A stretch of DNA of 64,000 bases from Actinobacteria bacterium OV320. Its GTDB lineage: Bacteria > Actinomycetota > Actinomycetes > Streptomycetales > Streptomycetaceae. Each line of letters opens with the position of its first letter. Position 1 is the stretch's first letter. Position numbers and translations under genes: made by a program. Below the pieces are notes generated by a model. That model had not been told where the DNA came from. It ran no database searches and worked only from the letters and a program-made list of their open reading frames with translations. Location of the stretch: assembly GCA_001298545.1 (NCBI GenBank), contig LJCX01000030.1, positions 124,001-188,000 of the forward strand, in the 5' to 3' direction. Positions 22,140 through 29,599 of the stretch are shown here, piece after piece.

Positions 22140-22598
22140 TTAGAAGTTGCCGTTACTCAGCATCTCGCCCTTGACGTTGTAGACCGTGACAAGACCGTTG
22201 TCCGACTCCTTCCAGTCAGCGAAGGCCGAAGCGAGGAGCTTCCCCGTCGGCGCATCATCACTGACAAAGTCACCCTTGAAGTCCGTGTAGATCGACGCAG
22301 TGTCCAAGATGTCATTGAACTTGTCGGCACCCTGAACCTTGGTGACATGCTTCACCGCAGCCTTCTCGGCCGGAGTCCCGTTCTTGTTGACGAACTCCTT
22401 GAACTGCTCGGTCTGCGACTTCTCGACAGGCGTCTCCTTGACGGCCTCCTCCTTCTTCGAAGGCTTGACCTCCGCACTCTGCTCGACGGAAGGCTTCGAC
22501 GACGCATCCGAAGACGTGTCCTCACCGCCACCGGATATACCGGCAACCACGATGACAGCCACGACGCCGCCGAAGATCCATGCAGCCTTGCGAGCCAT
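22140..22598 (-). CDS. Membrane-anchored hypothetical protein
   Basis: 152 aa from ATG 22598 after GGGAG. One N-terminal membrane helix (WIFGGVVAVIVVAGI), then a low-complexity Ser/Glu/Lys/Pro linker of about 45 residues and a compact C-terminal domain (FKEFVNKNGTPAEKAAVKHV and beyond). The domain would be outside the cell. Flanked by hairpins on both sides, so it may be a single-gene transcript. Similar host proteins occur widely in actinobacteria. Role unknown. Confidence 0.75.
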   Translation of the reverse strand: MARKAAWIFGGVVAVIVVAGISGGGEDTSSDASSKPSVEQSAEVKPSKKEEAVKETPVEKSQTEQFKEFVNKNGTPAEKAAVKHVTKVQGADKFNDILDTASIYTDFKGDFVSDDAPTGKLLASAFADWKESDNGLVTVYNVKGEMLSNGNF

Positions 22599-22650
22599 TA
22601 CATACTCTCCCGAGTTGTTCTTGGTCCCACACTCATTAATGCAGGATGAA

Positions 22651-22680
22651 GAGGGACCGGTCCCTAAGAACCGGTCCTTC
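22651..22680 (-). terminator. Hairpin upstream of the membrane protein
   Basis: GGACCGG (22654-22660) pairs with CCGGTCC (22671-22677). A shorter self-complementary GGGACCGGTCCC is an alternative. Lies between genes 22696 and 22598. Confidence 0.55.
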
Positions 22681-22695
22681 AACACCACGCATCAC

Positions 22696-23004
22696 CTAGA
22701 GTTGTTCGTCAGCCTTGTCCTTCTCCCGAGCCCGAAGATACCTCTCCTTGTCCACCCGAAGTCGCTTCTCAGGAGTCAACCCAGGCTCCAGGTACTCGTG
22801 ATTTCTGATGACGAGAAGTGCCGCCTTCTCCATTCCCGCACACTCGGCATTCAGGGACTTGAGCTTGGGGCCGCTGACCTTTCGATCCTTGGCGTTCTCG
22901 ACCATGGCCCATGCGTTTATCACGATCGACGCATAGTCCTTGTTGACCTCGTCTTCGAGTTCCAGGAAGAGGTGTTGCCGCTCGTTGGCCGGGGTCCGTT
23001 CCAT
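22696..23004 (-). CDS. Hypothetical 102-aa protein
   Basis: ATG in the junction GCGTGATG. Helical, charged (ERQHLFLELEDEVNKDYAS and a long basic C-terminal helix), probably coiled coil. Unrecognised. Confidence 0.65.
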   Translation of the reverse strand: MERTPANERQHLFLELEDEVNKDYASIVINAWAMVENAKDRKVSGPKLKSLNAECAGMEKAALLVIRNHEYLEPGLTPEKRLRVDKERYLRAREKDKADEQL

Positions 23005-23207
23005 CACGCATCCCAACCGGCGATAACCTCGCCCAGCTTGGCGTGAAGGTCTCGCACATCCTCCTCGTCAAACTGCACCTTGCCGTATGAGGCAGACCCG
23101 ACCGTTCCCTTAACGACCGCGTTGTTGCGTCCGTTCACCTCCGCGAGAAAGAGTTCCGCCCTCCGCTCATCGCGAGGGGTGATGGTGATTTCCTTGAACT
23201 GTGCCAC
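23004..23207 (-). CDS. Hypothetical 67-aa protein
   Basis: GTG after GGAGGAACA. Strand-helix-strand composition (FKEITITPRDERRAELFLAE, then a Gly-rich strand and a helix). Ends in the GATGCGTGATG junction with the next gene. Confidence 0.6.
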   Translation of the reverse strand: MAQFKEITITPRDERRAELFLAEVNGRNNAVVKGTVGSASYGKVQFDEEDVRDLHAKLGEVIAGWDA

Positions 23208-23252
23208 TGTTCCTCCGTTTCCGAGACTGCTAGGTGACGCATGCTATCGGGT

Positions 23253-23423
23253 CTAGGGCTCGTAGGTGCGTCCCGAATCGATGTCTTCGGCGTATACGTC
23301 GTTCCGGCCCTCGGCCGTCAGCCGGTCGACCAGCTCTCGCGCGGCCTCCTCGGTCATGTCGACGCCGATAGGCTCCGACGCGTCCCCGAACACGGCCCAC
23401 AGAACGGCCCAGGTCTTCGGCAT
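23253..23423 (-). CDS. Hypothetical 56-aa protein
   Basis: ATG after AAGGAGAATGCGTA. Sequence begins MPKTWAVLWAVFGDASEPIG, followed by an acidic helix. Unrecognised. Confidence 0.6.
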   Translation of the reverse strand: MPKTWAVLWAVFGDASEPIGVDMTEEAARELVDRLTAEGRNDVYAEDIDSGRTYEP

Positions 23424-23572
23424 TACGCATTCTCCTTGCGGTTGTTCCAGCCACGGCACAGGCCGTAGCGGGCGAGTCGGGACCGGCGAAAGTCGCGCCG
23501 GTAATGAGGGGTGGAAGTGGGCCAAGAGCGCCGACGACGACGGGCCTTGAATGCCCGGACCGTATCACTCAT
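23423..23572 (-). CDS. Very basic 49-aa protein
   Basis: Starts MSDTVRAFKARRRRRSW and continues with many Arg residues, ending R-K-E-N-A. About 15 Arg in 49 residues suggest nucleic-acid binding. ATG and stop overlap both neighbours (ATGA and TAATG). Confidence 0.55.
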   Translation of the reverse strand: MSDTVRAFKARRRRRSWPTSTPHYRRDFRRSRLARYGLCRGWNNRKENA

Positions 23573-23808
23573 GACGCATTCTCACGGGGGAAAATCAGGG
23601 TGGCTGAAATAACCCATTCGGACTTAACGTCCTCCCACCACTGGCCGGTTTCGTGGTCCCGCACGGTCATCATCGATCCACGACTGATGACGTCACCCTG
23701 GACGCGCTCACCGGACGGTTTCACCGCATGGATGACCATGATTCGACCGGTGGCCATACGCCTCCACCACATCTCGGATATCTTCGCCGGGGTCGGCTTG
23801 ATAATCAT
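23569..23808 (-). CDS. Hypothetical 79-aa protein
   Basis: ATG after AAAGGGAATGCGCA. Strand-rich with Trp pairs (MWWRRMATGRIMVIHAVKP), perhaps a small beta-barrel of the SH3 or OB type. Unrecognised. Confidence 0.6.
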   Translation of the reverse strand: MIIKPTPAKISEMWWRRMATGRIMVIHAVKPSGERVQGDVISRGSMMTVRDHETGQWWEDVKSEWVISATLIFPRENAS

Positions 23809-23901
23809 TGCGCATTCCCTTTCGAATTCCATCACTACAGCAGTGATGCCGGGACAACGGACGACCTAAGCCGTCCGCTCTCCGTGGTCACTGACGCATT
23901 A

Positions 23902-24114
23902 CTACTTACCGACGTACTTGAAAGGACGCATGGTCGGATGGCAGTTCTCCTCGAACTTCCGAAGAGACGTAATCGCATCGGCCTGCTGAGACCACATCTT
24001 GGTCATGTCCTCACCCTTGAAGTCGATGAGATACACGTCGGTCCACCCTTCCGAGCCAGTGAACGCAACGACCGTGCGCCCCTCCCGGTCGAATGCAGCA
24101 GCTACAGAACTCAT
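23902..24114 (-). CDS. Hypothetical 70-aa protein
   Basis: ATG after AGGAAATGCGTA. Strands first (EGRTVVAFTGSEGWTDVYLI), then a helix, ending in Lys/Tyr. A small hairpin terminator (CGGACG/CGTCCG near 23850-23870) follows. Unrecognised. Confidence 0.6.
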   Translation of the reverse strand: MSSVAAAFDREGRTVVAFTGSEGWTDVYLIDFKGEDMTKMWSQQADAITSLRKFEENCHPTMRPFKYVGK

Positions 24115-24130
24115 TACGCATTTCCTATCG

Positions 24131-24340
24131 TTAGATAGCGACGAAGGTGTAAGGCTGAGTGCCGATCGAGAATAGCGCAAAACCGTCGCGCCGCAACTCT
24201 TCGAGAAGGCCCTCAACGAATTTCGACGCCTCCTCGATCGATCCATTGTTCTGGACCCAGGCCCCGTACACAAAGAACCTGACGTGCTGATGGTCGACAT
24301 CCCAATGGGTCGTCTCGTCCTGGAAGACTCGGTACCTCAT
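24131..24340 (-). CDS. Hypothetical 69-aa protein
   Basis: Starts in the junction TATGCGTAATG. Strand-strand-helix-strand composition (VRFFVYGAWVQNNGSIEEA, then FVEGLLEELRR). Unrecognised. Confidence 0.6.
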   Translation of the reverse strand: MRYRVFQDETTHWDVDHQHVRFFVYGAWVQNNGSIEEASKFVEGLLEELRRDGFALFSIGTQPYTFVAI

Positions 24341-24600
24341 TACGCATACTCCAGATCATCGGCGTAGAACTCAGCGTGCTCATCCTCGATCACGGCCCAC
24401 GCCTTAGCGCATTCCTCACGAGTATCGAACTTGCGAGCGTCGACAAACCCCTGAGAGTCGATGCTGAGAATCGACATCTCTCGCGGGAACACCGCATACC
24501 ATCCGAAGAAGTCAGTGTCCCCCAGTTCTTCAGCCTGCCAGCATTCGAGCGACAGTCCATGCAGGTACTCGGCCCAGTTAGACGAGAACTTCCTACTCAT
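24340..24600 (-). CDS. Hypothetical 86-aa protein
   Basis: ATG in the junction AATGCGTGATG. Acidic, aromatic-rich (NWAEYLHGLSLECWQAEELG; FFGWYAVFPREMSI). Ends E-Y-A. Unrecognised. Confidence 0.6.
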   Translation of the reverse strand: MSRKFSSNWAEYLHGLSLECWQAEELGDTDFFGWYAVFPREMSILSIDSQGFVDARKFDTREECAKAWAVIEDEHAEFYADDLEYA

Positions 24601-24935
24601 CACGCATTCCCCTTCGGGTTACGGATCAGGGTATTAGAGATCGACGTGTCACGGTTCCTGATGAATCCGAGTCGGCCGTAGAAACGCACCAGACCGGCCT
24701 TACTCGAACCCCAAGAAGTGTCCGGGGTGAGAGCGATACGGTGCCCTTTCTCGTCGGCCACCGCACAGATACGACGCATGACCTCAGTGCCCGTACCCTG
24801 TCTCTTGTTCTCTACCTGAATGCTCATCACCTTGACGACATGGGTGATCTCACTCCAGTAGATATGAAGCCTCACCCCGGGGAATTCCCGTTCGAGAGCA
24901 TCCGACAGATTCGCATAGAACTCGTCGTCAGACAC
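24600..24935 (-). CDS. GNAT-family N-acetyltransferase-like protein
   Basis: 111 aa from GTG 24935 (junction GCGTAGTG). Motif A of GNAT enzymes is VKVMSIQVENKRQGTGTEVM, with the acetyl-CoA loop RQGTGT. The C-terminal part SSKAGLVRFYGRLGFIRN fits motif B (FYxxxGF). Substrate unknown. Phage acetyltransferases may modify host proteins or inactivate toxins or defence factors. Confidence 0.8.
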   Translation of the reverse strand: MSDDEFYANLSDALEREFPGVRLHIYWSEITHVVKVMSIQVENKRQGTGTEVMRRICAVADEKGHRIALTPDTSWGSSKAGLVRFYGRLGFIRNRDTSISNTLIRNPKGNA

Positions 24936-25201
24936 TACGCATTGCCCTTCTCGAATCCTCGGAACGCTCCGCCGAATACCTGCCCGACCGGTTCGAACCA
25001 ACCGGCCCCGTTCATCCGGTAAGCCAGTACCTCACCCGTAGACAGCTCACGGGCATGGAACATCACGGCCCACTGGTTTTCCAGGTGAAGCGCATGTATT
25101 GCCTTGGTCAGTCCTCGCCGGTCGATCTCCTCGTGAATACCGAGGCTCTCTTCCCACTCCTGCTTTCCCCGGCTCATCTTTGCTGTGATCCTGAAACGCA
25201 T
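24935..25201 (-). CDS. Hypothetical 88-aa protein
   Basis: ATG-CGT start after GGATAGG. Strands and one helix (IDRRGLTKAIHALHLENQW), ending F-E-K-G-N-A in the ATGCGTAGTG junction with the acetyltransferase gene. Unrecognised. Confidence 0.6.
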   Translation of the reverse strand: MRFRITAKMSRGKQEWEESLGIHEEIDRRGLTKAIHALHLENQWAVMFHARELSTGEVLAYRMNGAGWFEPVGQVFGGAFRGFEKGNA

Positions 25202-25241
25202 TACCTATCCGCCCTTTCGTTGGCTGATACAGGATGAAGAA

Positions 25242-25261
25242 GGGGAGACTCACCACTCCCC
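25242..25261 (-). terminator. Hairpin after the secreted protein gene
   Basis: GGGGAG/CTCCCC around an 8-base loop, followed on the minus strand by TTCTTC. Ends the transcript of the gene at 25276-25548. Confidence 0.6.
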
Positions 25262-25275
25262 CTCAACACCACGCA

Positions 25276-25548
25276 TCAGACGCCGTTACGGCATCCCTGC
25301 TTGACGTAGCTGATCTGTGCCTTGACCGTGCGCTTACGGCCGTCATCCCAGGTGTCTGAGACCATGTCCCGGTACATCAGACGCCCGGCCCTGGTGGAGC
25401 GCATGTCGATGCACGGCGCATAGTCGCGAGTCCCGGAAATCACCTGAACTCGGTATGAGGGACCGGAGTTGGCGGAGGCCGAGGACACGGCCCCAACCGT
25501 GGTGAGAAGTGCTGTGAGCGAAGCGAGAGTTGCGAGCGTCTTACGCAT
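25276..25548 (-). CDS. Small secreted protein
   Basis: 90 aa. ATG 25548 after AAAGG. Residues 1-32 form a classical signal peptide (MRKTLATLASLTALLTTVG, then A-S-A). The mature part of about 58 residues has two Cys (APCID and QGCRNG), probably one disulphide. No family is recognised. A phage gene for a secreted protein in the early arm is a candidate for lysogenic conversion. Confidence 0.7.
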   Translation of the reverse strand: MRKTLATLASLTALLTTVGAVSSASANSGPSYRVQVISGTRDYAPCIDMRSTRAGRLMYRDMVSDTWDDGRKRTVKAQISYVKQGCRNGV

Positions 25549-25558
25549 GATGAGCCTT

Positions 25559-25759
25559 TCAGTCATTCCATGAGCGGTTTGCAGGACGCACCCAAAGGGG
25601 CTCCGGAGATATGGCGTATGCCTGCTGACGGAATCGGTCTCGTTCCTGAGAGTGATAACTCAGTTCCTGCTTGCAGTCCACGCCGTCCAGCACGCCGAGA
25701 GCGAACTTCTCAGCCAACCGGGCATGGTGTAGTGCGGTTTCCAGGAGTGCATCACGCAT
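25559..25759 (-). CDS. Hypothetical 66-aa protein
   Basis: Starts ATG-CGT. Helical with His/Arg/Gln (LETALHHARLAEKFALGV; YHSQERDRFRQQAY). Unrecognised. Short spacing to both neighbours. Confidence 0.6.
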   Translation of the reverse strand: MRDALLETALHHARLAEKFALGVLDGVDCKQELSYHSQERDRFRQQAYAISPEPLWVRPANRSWND

Positions 25760-25782
25760 GATCAGTTCCTTTGCTTCAGAGG

Positions 25783-26319
25783 TCAGTTCGAGAATATGTG
25801 GTAGACGCCTACGCTCTCAAATTCGAGGTGAAACTCCCCGCCGCTCAAGTCGTCCTCAGCCTTGTCACGCATGATTGCGTCGTAGTGGGGCCGGGCCCAC
25901 TCAGGAAGTTCGGACTGGTCGTACTGCTCGCTCTGCTCGTAATACGCCATCAGCGCATCGACTTCGCCCCCGAAAAGCTCGGTCTCATACTTGCCGAGGT
26001 ACCGGTCTTCGATGCGCTCCTTAGCCGAGTCAGGGTCATTCCCTTCCTCACCCATGACGTATGCCGTGACGAAGTACCCGTGCTCTTCGATCAGCTCAGC
26101 AGTAGCGACGACAGTCTCAATCGACGCATACTCACCAAGGTCGACCATGCCGTCGTAGTCGTGGATCGCCCAGTTTTCGGCACCCTGGATAGGAGACTTT
26201 TCGAGCATCAACTCGATTGCGTGGTCTATCGAGTTTTCATTCTGAGACGCATCTATCCACTCGCCGTGCAGAACTCCGGCGTTGTAGGAAGCGAGGCAGG
26301 CCACGTAAATCTGAATCAT
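25783..26319 (-). CDS. ardA: ArdA-like antirestriction protein
   Basis: 178 aa, strongly acidic. The N-terminus IYVACLASYNAGVLHGEWID is the ArdA signature. GMVDLGEYASIETVVATAEL and EDRYLGKY also fit the family. ArdA is an elongated DNA mimic that blocks type I restriction enzymes. Expressed leftward from the early end of the genome, so it would be made soon after infection. A pair of facing repeat variants (26363-26390) lies upstream. Confidence 0.88.
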   Translation of the reverse strand: MIQIYVACLASYNAGVLHGEWIDASQNENSIDHAIELMLEKSPIQGAENWAIHDYDGMVDLGEYASIETVVATAELIEEHGYFVTAYVMGEEGNDPDSAKERIEDRYLGKYETELFGGEVDALMAYYEQSEQYDQSELPEWARPHYDAIMRDKAEDDLSGGEFHLEFESVGVYHIFSN

Positions 26320-26362
26320 GGTGAACCTTCCGTTTGCACATCGACCATTCGATATGACGTGA

Positions 26363-26390
26363 CGGAAGACATTCAGAGCGAATGTCTACC
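26363..26390 (-). promoter_or_regulatory. Paired inverted operator variants upstream of ardA
   Basis: On the minus strand GTAGACATTC faces GAATGTCTTC over 5 bp. This is the repeat with one base change per half-site. No good -10 is seen, so it looks like an operator and not a promoter. Confidence 0.5.
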
Positions 26391-26418
26391 ATCATCACGC
26401 ATCAAGCAGTCCAGGGGC

Positions 26419-27228
26419 TTAGTCCCGACCGTACGGGTACTTCTCCTGGTAGCACGGCTCGCAGAGTCCGCCGCACTCGCACTCACACTGGCACTCGATC
26501 GACTCCAGTTCGTCACTGGTCATGAACCCGACCGAGTAGGTGGTGTCGATTGCGACCGATGCGCATTCGCCCTCGCAGACCGAGTAAGAGTCGGCGCACT
26601 CACGGCACACCGCACCGTCAAGCTCAGTCTTAAGGATCTCGTGGCACTCAGCGCATTCACGACGACCCAGGCTTTCGAGTGCAGCCTCAACGTCCCAGGA
26701 CTCACAGTCCGGGCAGTCACCGTGACCCGCATCGTGAAGTGCTTCCATCACCTCAGAGGCAAGATCCTCAGGGATGTTGTAGCAGTTCTCCAGAACCTTG
26801 AGAGCGTTCTCGTGCTCCAGTTCTGAGAGACGCATGTCATCGAGAACCGGGTAATCCGAGAGTGCGCGCTCAAAGCTCGCAACCTTGTTGCGGATGCCAA
26901 TGTTGCCGTAGTCGTAGGCAATCTTACCTTCGTACTCTACGCATCCCTCGTAGAACTCGATGCCCTTACGCTTGGTCTTTTCGAGTTCCTGGGTGATGAC
27001 TTCCCAGTTTGTCTTCTCCAGGGCGAACGTGCAGAAGTGGCCGTAGGACACATCCGACGCATCCTGCCATGCGACCGGTCCCGAGTTGTCCATGACGAAC
27101 GCGAAGCCGGTCCAGTCGTGTTCCTGGGCAAGCTCGATCGCGCCCTGCTCAGAGTAGTAGCCACCCCCATACCGCTGGTTGAAGTAGTTGAGTGCAGAGT
27201 CCTGGATCTTGACAGTCCTGGTGTGCAT
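26419..27228 (-). CDS. Cys-rich zinc-binding protein
   Basis: 269 aa from ATG 27228 (AAGGGATGCGTT before it). The N-terminal 180 residues are helical and acidic. The C-terminal 90 hold many Cys pairs (CPDC, CAEC, CREC, CECECGGLCEPC), enough for three or four zinc sites. Acidic overall, so protein binding is as likely as DNA binding. No family is recognised. Confidence 0.75.
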   Translation of the reverse strand: MHTRTVKIQDSALNYFNQRYGGGYYSEQGAIELAQEHDWTGFAFVMDNSGPVAWQDASDVSYGHFCTFALEKTNWEVITQELEKTKRKGIEFYEGCVEYEGKIAYDYGNIGIRNKVASFERALSDYPVLDDMRLSELEHENALKVLENCYNIPEDLASEVMEALHDAGHGDCPDCESWDVEAALESLGRRECAECHEILKTELDGAVCRECADSYSVCEGECASVAIDTTYSVGFMTSDELESIECQCECECGGLCEPCYQEKYPYGRD

Positions 27229-27271
27229 AACGCATCCCTTCGAGAGCAAATAGGCATCCTGAAATGATGTG

Positions 27272-27300
27272 GAGGCAAACATTCGTTTCGAATGCTTACC
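27272..27300 (-). promoter_or_regulatory. Diverged paired repeats upstream of the Cys-rich gene
   Basis: GGTAAGCATTC faces GAATGTTTGCC over 5 bp on the minus strand, the same inverted layout as at 26363-26390 but more diverged. No clear -10. Confidence 0.4.
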
Positions 27301-27311
27301 CCCAAGACACA

Positions 27312-27458
27312 TCAGACTGCGAGAATGGCCGTGACTTCGGACTCCGGGTACCAGCCGATAGCGTCGTCCTCCCACAGAATTGCGATCTCAACCGAGTTCT
27401 TGATGGTGCGGCGGCCGACCGTGAGACCGGACATGGTGGCGTTCTGGACCTTACGCAT
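27312..27458 (-). CDS. Hypothetical 48-aa protein
   Basis: Starts ATG-CGT-AAG, where the same ATGCGTAA is also the last two codons and stop of the gene upstream (8-bp overlap). Strands (TIKNSVEIAILWEDDAIGW). Unrecognised. Confidence 0.6.
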   Translation of the reverse strand: MRKVQNATMSGLTVGRRTIKNSVEIAILWEDDAIGWYPESEVTAILAV

Positions 27459-27666
27459 TGGTGTTCTCCTCGATCTTGGTGTAACGAACCTTGGTATAGA
27501 CGGACTCGTTCTGGTGGACGACTGCGAGGTGCTCTTCACAGAGGTCGGAGACCTCGCCATTCCAGATGCCACCCCAGACCTCAACGTGAGTGGTGGCGGG
27601 AACCGCCTGCCATCCGTGAAGGTGAACGTCGCAGTTGTAGCCGGTCGGGCTGTTGCTGTTACGCAT
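27451..27666 (-). CDS. Hypothetical 71-aa protein
   Basis: ATG-CGT start after AGGACACCACTG. Contains Cys/His residues (NCDVHLHGW, LCEEHLA) that might bind a metal. Ends N-T-N-A. Unrecognised. Confidence 0.6.
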   Translation of the reverse strand: MRNSNSPTGYNCDVHLHGWQAVPATTHVEVWGGIWNGEVSDLCEEHLAVVHQNESVYTKVRYTKIEENTNA

Positions 27667-27884
27667 CAGTGGTGTCCTCCGTGAACGGCGTCGCAAGTGC
27701 CTTCGGTGTACGCATTGGGGCAGGAGATCAGACCGGCCGCGTAGCGGAACTGGTTACGCAGCTTGTCATTCGATCGGGCCGCACGTCGGGCCATGACCCG
27801 AGCGTGATAGGCATCGTAGGACTCTTGGTTGTCGGTCTTGCGAGGGGCGATCTCGTCGCGTCCCTTGACGATGGTCACAGCCAT
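27666..27884 (-). CDS. Hypothetical 72-aa protein
   Basis: ATG after GGAGTAGCGAC. A basic helix in the middle (RVMARRAARSNDKLRNQF), then C-x(8)-C and a His-rich end (VHGGHH), perhaps a metal site. Unrecognised. Confidence 0.6.
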   Translation of the reverse strand: MAVTIVKGRDEIAPRKTDNQESYDAYHARVMARRAARSNDKLRNQFRYAAGLISCPNAYTEGTCDAVHGGHH

Positions 27885-27898
27885 GTCGCTACTCCAGT

Positions 27899-28315
27899 TC
27901 AGGAAAGCTGTTCGGATACCGGGCGGCCAACAGAGTAGGGATACATTGCGCATCCAGTGTCTTCGGTCTCGGTAATGCAGTAGCCAGAGAGGCGGACGTG
28001 AGCCCGGCCCTTGGTTACCTGCCTCACACTCTCTACCTCGTAACGCAGCTCGTAAGACTTGCCCTCGATTACCTGAGTTACGGTCCGGATCTCACCGACG
28101 AAGTAGATAAGCTCTTCGTCTTCCTCGTTGTCGGCCACCAATACCGGCCCACTCGGAACGAAGAACTCAAGCCCGGTAGAGTATTCACGCATTCCATCGC
28201 TGAACGTCGTCACGGTCACCGTTTCCCAGTGGCCGAGACTCCCGTCATTGAACTTGGAAGGGACGAAGATACGCATCCCAGACACAAGCTCACGGGCGCT
28301 CAGTTCACGCAGCAT
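27899..28315 (-). CDS. Hypothetical 138-aa protein, first gene of the leftward arm
   Basis: ATG after AAGGATTCAAC. Strand-rich throughout (MRIFVPSKF; EYSTGLEFFVPSGPVLVAD; AHVRLSGYCI), a beta-sandwich or barrel by composition. No family is recognised. It is the first gene reached by the leftward promoters at 28.7-29.0 kb, so it is probably one of the earliest proteins made. Confidence 0.7.
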   Translation of the reverse strand: MLRELSARELVSGMRIFVPSKFNDGSLGHWETVTVTTFSDGMREYSTGLEFFVPSGPVLVADNEEDEELIYFVGEIRTVTQVIEGKSYELRYEVESVRQVTKGRAHVRLSGYCITETEDTGCAMYPYSVGRPVSEQLS

Positions 28316-28373
28316 GTTGAATCCTTACGCTAGTTGGGGTCAGCAGGTACGTCCTAGACGCATCCCGCAATCC

Positions 28374-28389
28374 CCCCGCTAGTGCGGGG
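28374..28389. terminator. Hairpin at the start of the gene-poor region
   Basis: CCCCGC-TAGT-GCGGGG, with TTTCT following on the plus strand. It would stop rightward read-through. Leftward transcripts would carry it in their leader. Confidence 0.55.
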
Positions 28390-28728
28390 TTTCTCTCGGT
28401 TTCTTATTGGTGCGCCTGACTTTTCAGCGGGAGACATCTTCCCAATGCCATCTTCGCCGGTCGTTACGGGCCGCATAGAGCGGGAGTCCGTTTCCGAGCT
28501 TCGAAGCCTGGGGAAGGCTGCCACTTAGATTATGTCTTTGAGACTCCCGAGAGAGGGAGTCCTGTCCTCCCGTGAGGGAGGCATGATCGCGGCGCACACT
28601 ATTTAGCTATCAAGGATCGAGCGCTTCCTTTGTACTCACCCCTTTCGGGGGCTTTCCTCCGGGCATTCAGGCATTCGGCGCTTCCGAATGTTTACTGCGT
28701 TCCCTCCGTTCTTCCGACTTCGTTTCCG

Positions 28729-28760
28729 ACTCTATCACCTTCGGGCCTTCGAATGTCAAC
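28729..28760 (-). promoter_or_regulatory. Leftward early promoter with operator repeat
   Basis: TTGACA (28754-28759), 19 bp, TAGAGT (28729-28734). First repeat-type promoter upstream of the leftward arm. Confidence 0.6.
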
Positions 28761-29009
28761 CCTTGGTTTCTAGCGTTTGGGCCGTTCTTTCTGGCCCGGT
28801 TGAACCGTATCACGCTCGGTTTACAACCCGAAGGCATTCATCCCGAGTCTTACAGCTTGCGCCCGATCACCCTCTCAGGTTCGGTACCCGTCGTCGCCTT
28901 GGTAGGCCGTTACCCATACCAACAAGCTGTTAGGCCGAGAGACCTTTATTCGTGCCTCCCATGGGATGCCCCACGGGAACGGTTCCTCTCGTGTTACTGC
29001 GCTGGGCCG

Positions 29010-29040
29010 ACACTCTCACCACAAGGGCTCGAATGTCAAC
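29010..29040 (-). promoter_or_regulatory. Second leftward repeat-type promoter (weak -10)
   Basis: TTGACA (29034-29039) and, 18 bp on, GAGTGT (29010-29015). The surrounding GGTGAGAGTGTCGG resembles GGTGATAGAGTCGG of the promoter at 28729-28760, so the two may be diverged copies. Confidence 0.45.
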
Positions 29041-29599
29041 CGGTGGACTCACAACTTTCGGCGTTTCGGTACTGGCGTAATGAGAGTGGCGCTAAACCGG
29101 CCAGGTAGCCCGTGTGATCCCCGAGCACTCTCACCCTTCTATGACAACGGTTCTGCCGGGTGGTTCCATCACTGCCCGGCAGTCTGTGAGTCCGTGCGCA
29201 ACCACTTCCCAACCCTTCGATTCCCTCGCTTCGCTGTCTGTACCGACTAGGCGGGGGGTAACACCGGATACCGCGCCGTTAGGCCGGTCTGTGGTCGCGC
29301 TATGGAGTTGAGCTAAGAACGGTGCCTCCCGCAGTCCCCGCCGTCCTGGCCGGTTCGTTGTGGTGACAGGGAGAACAATCCATGAACCTCGGTCGAATGT
29401 CTACCCGGCATGGTTGGTCAGGAGACGGGCACGCGCGCGTTGGGCCGACATCGTCGCAGGTCACGGCCATGATCATCTCTTGTCTACAGCTAGTGATCTC
29501 ACAACTACTTTAAGTGCAAACGTGCAGGTCAAAGGGTGTGCTCAATGGTTGGTACAAAGAAAGTTCGCAGCTGTGGCCACTGACCATGATCAATGTCCG

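Noticed and set aside
28688-29311. Overlapping plus-strand frames at 28.7-29.3 kb
   Set aside because: They run over the minus-strand promoter repeats and leaders, overlap each other, and have no protein-like features.
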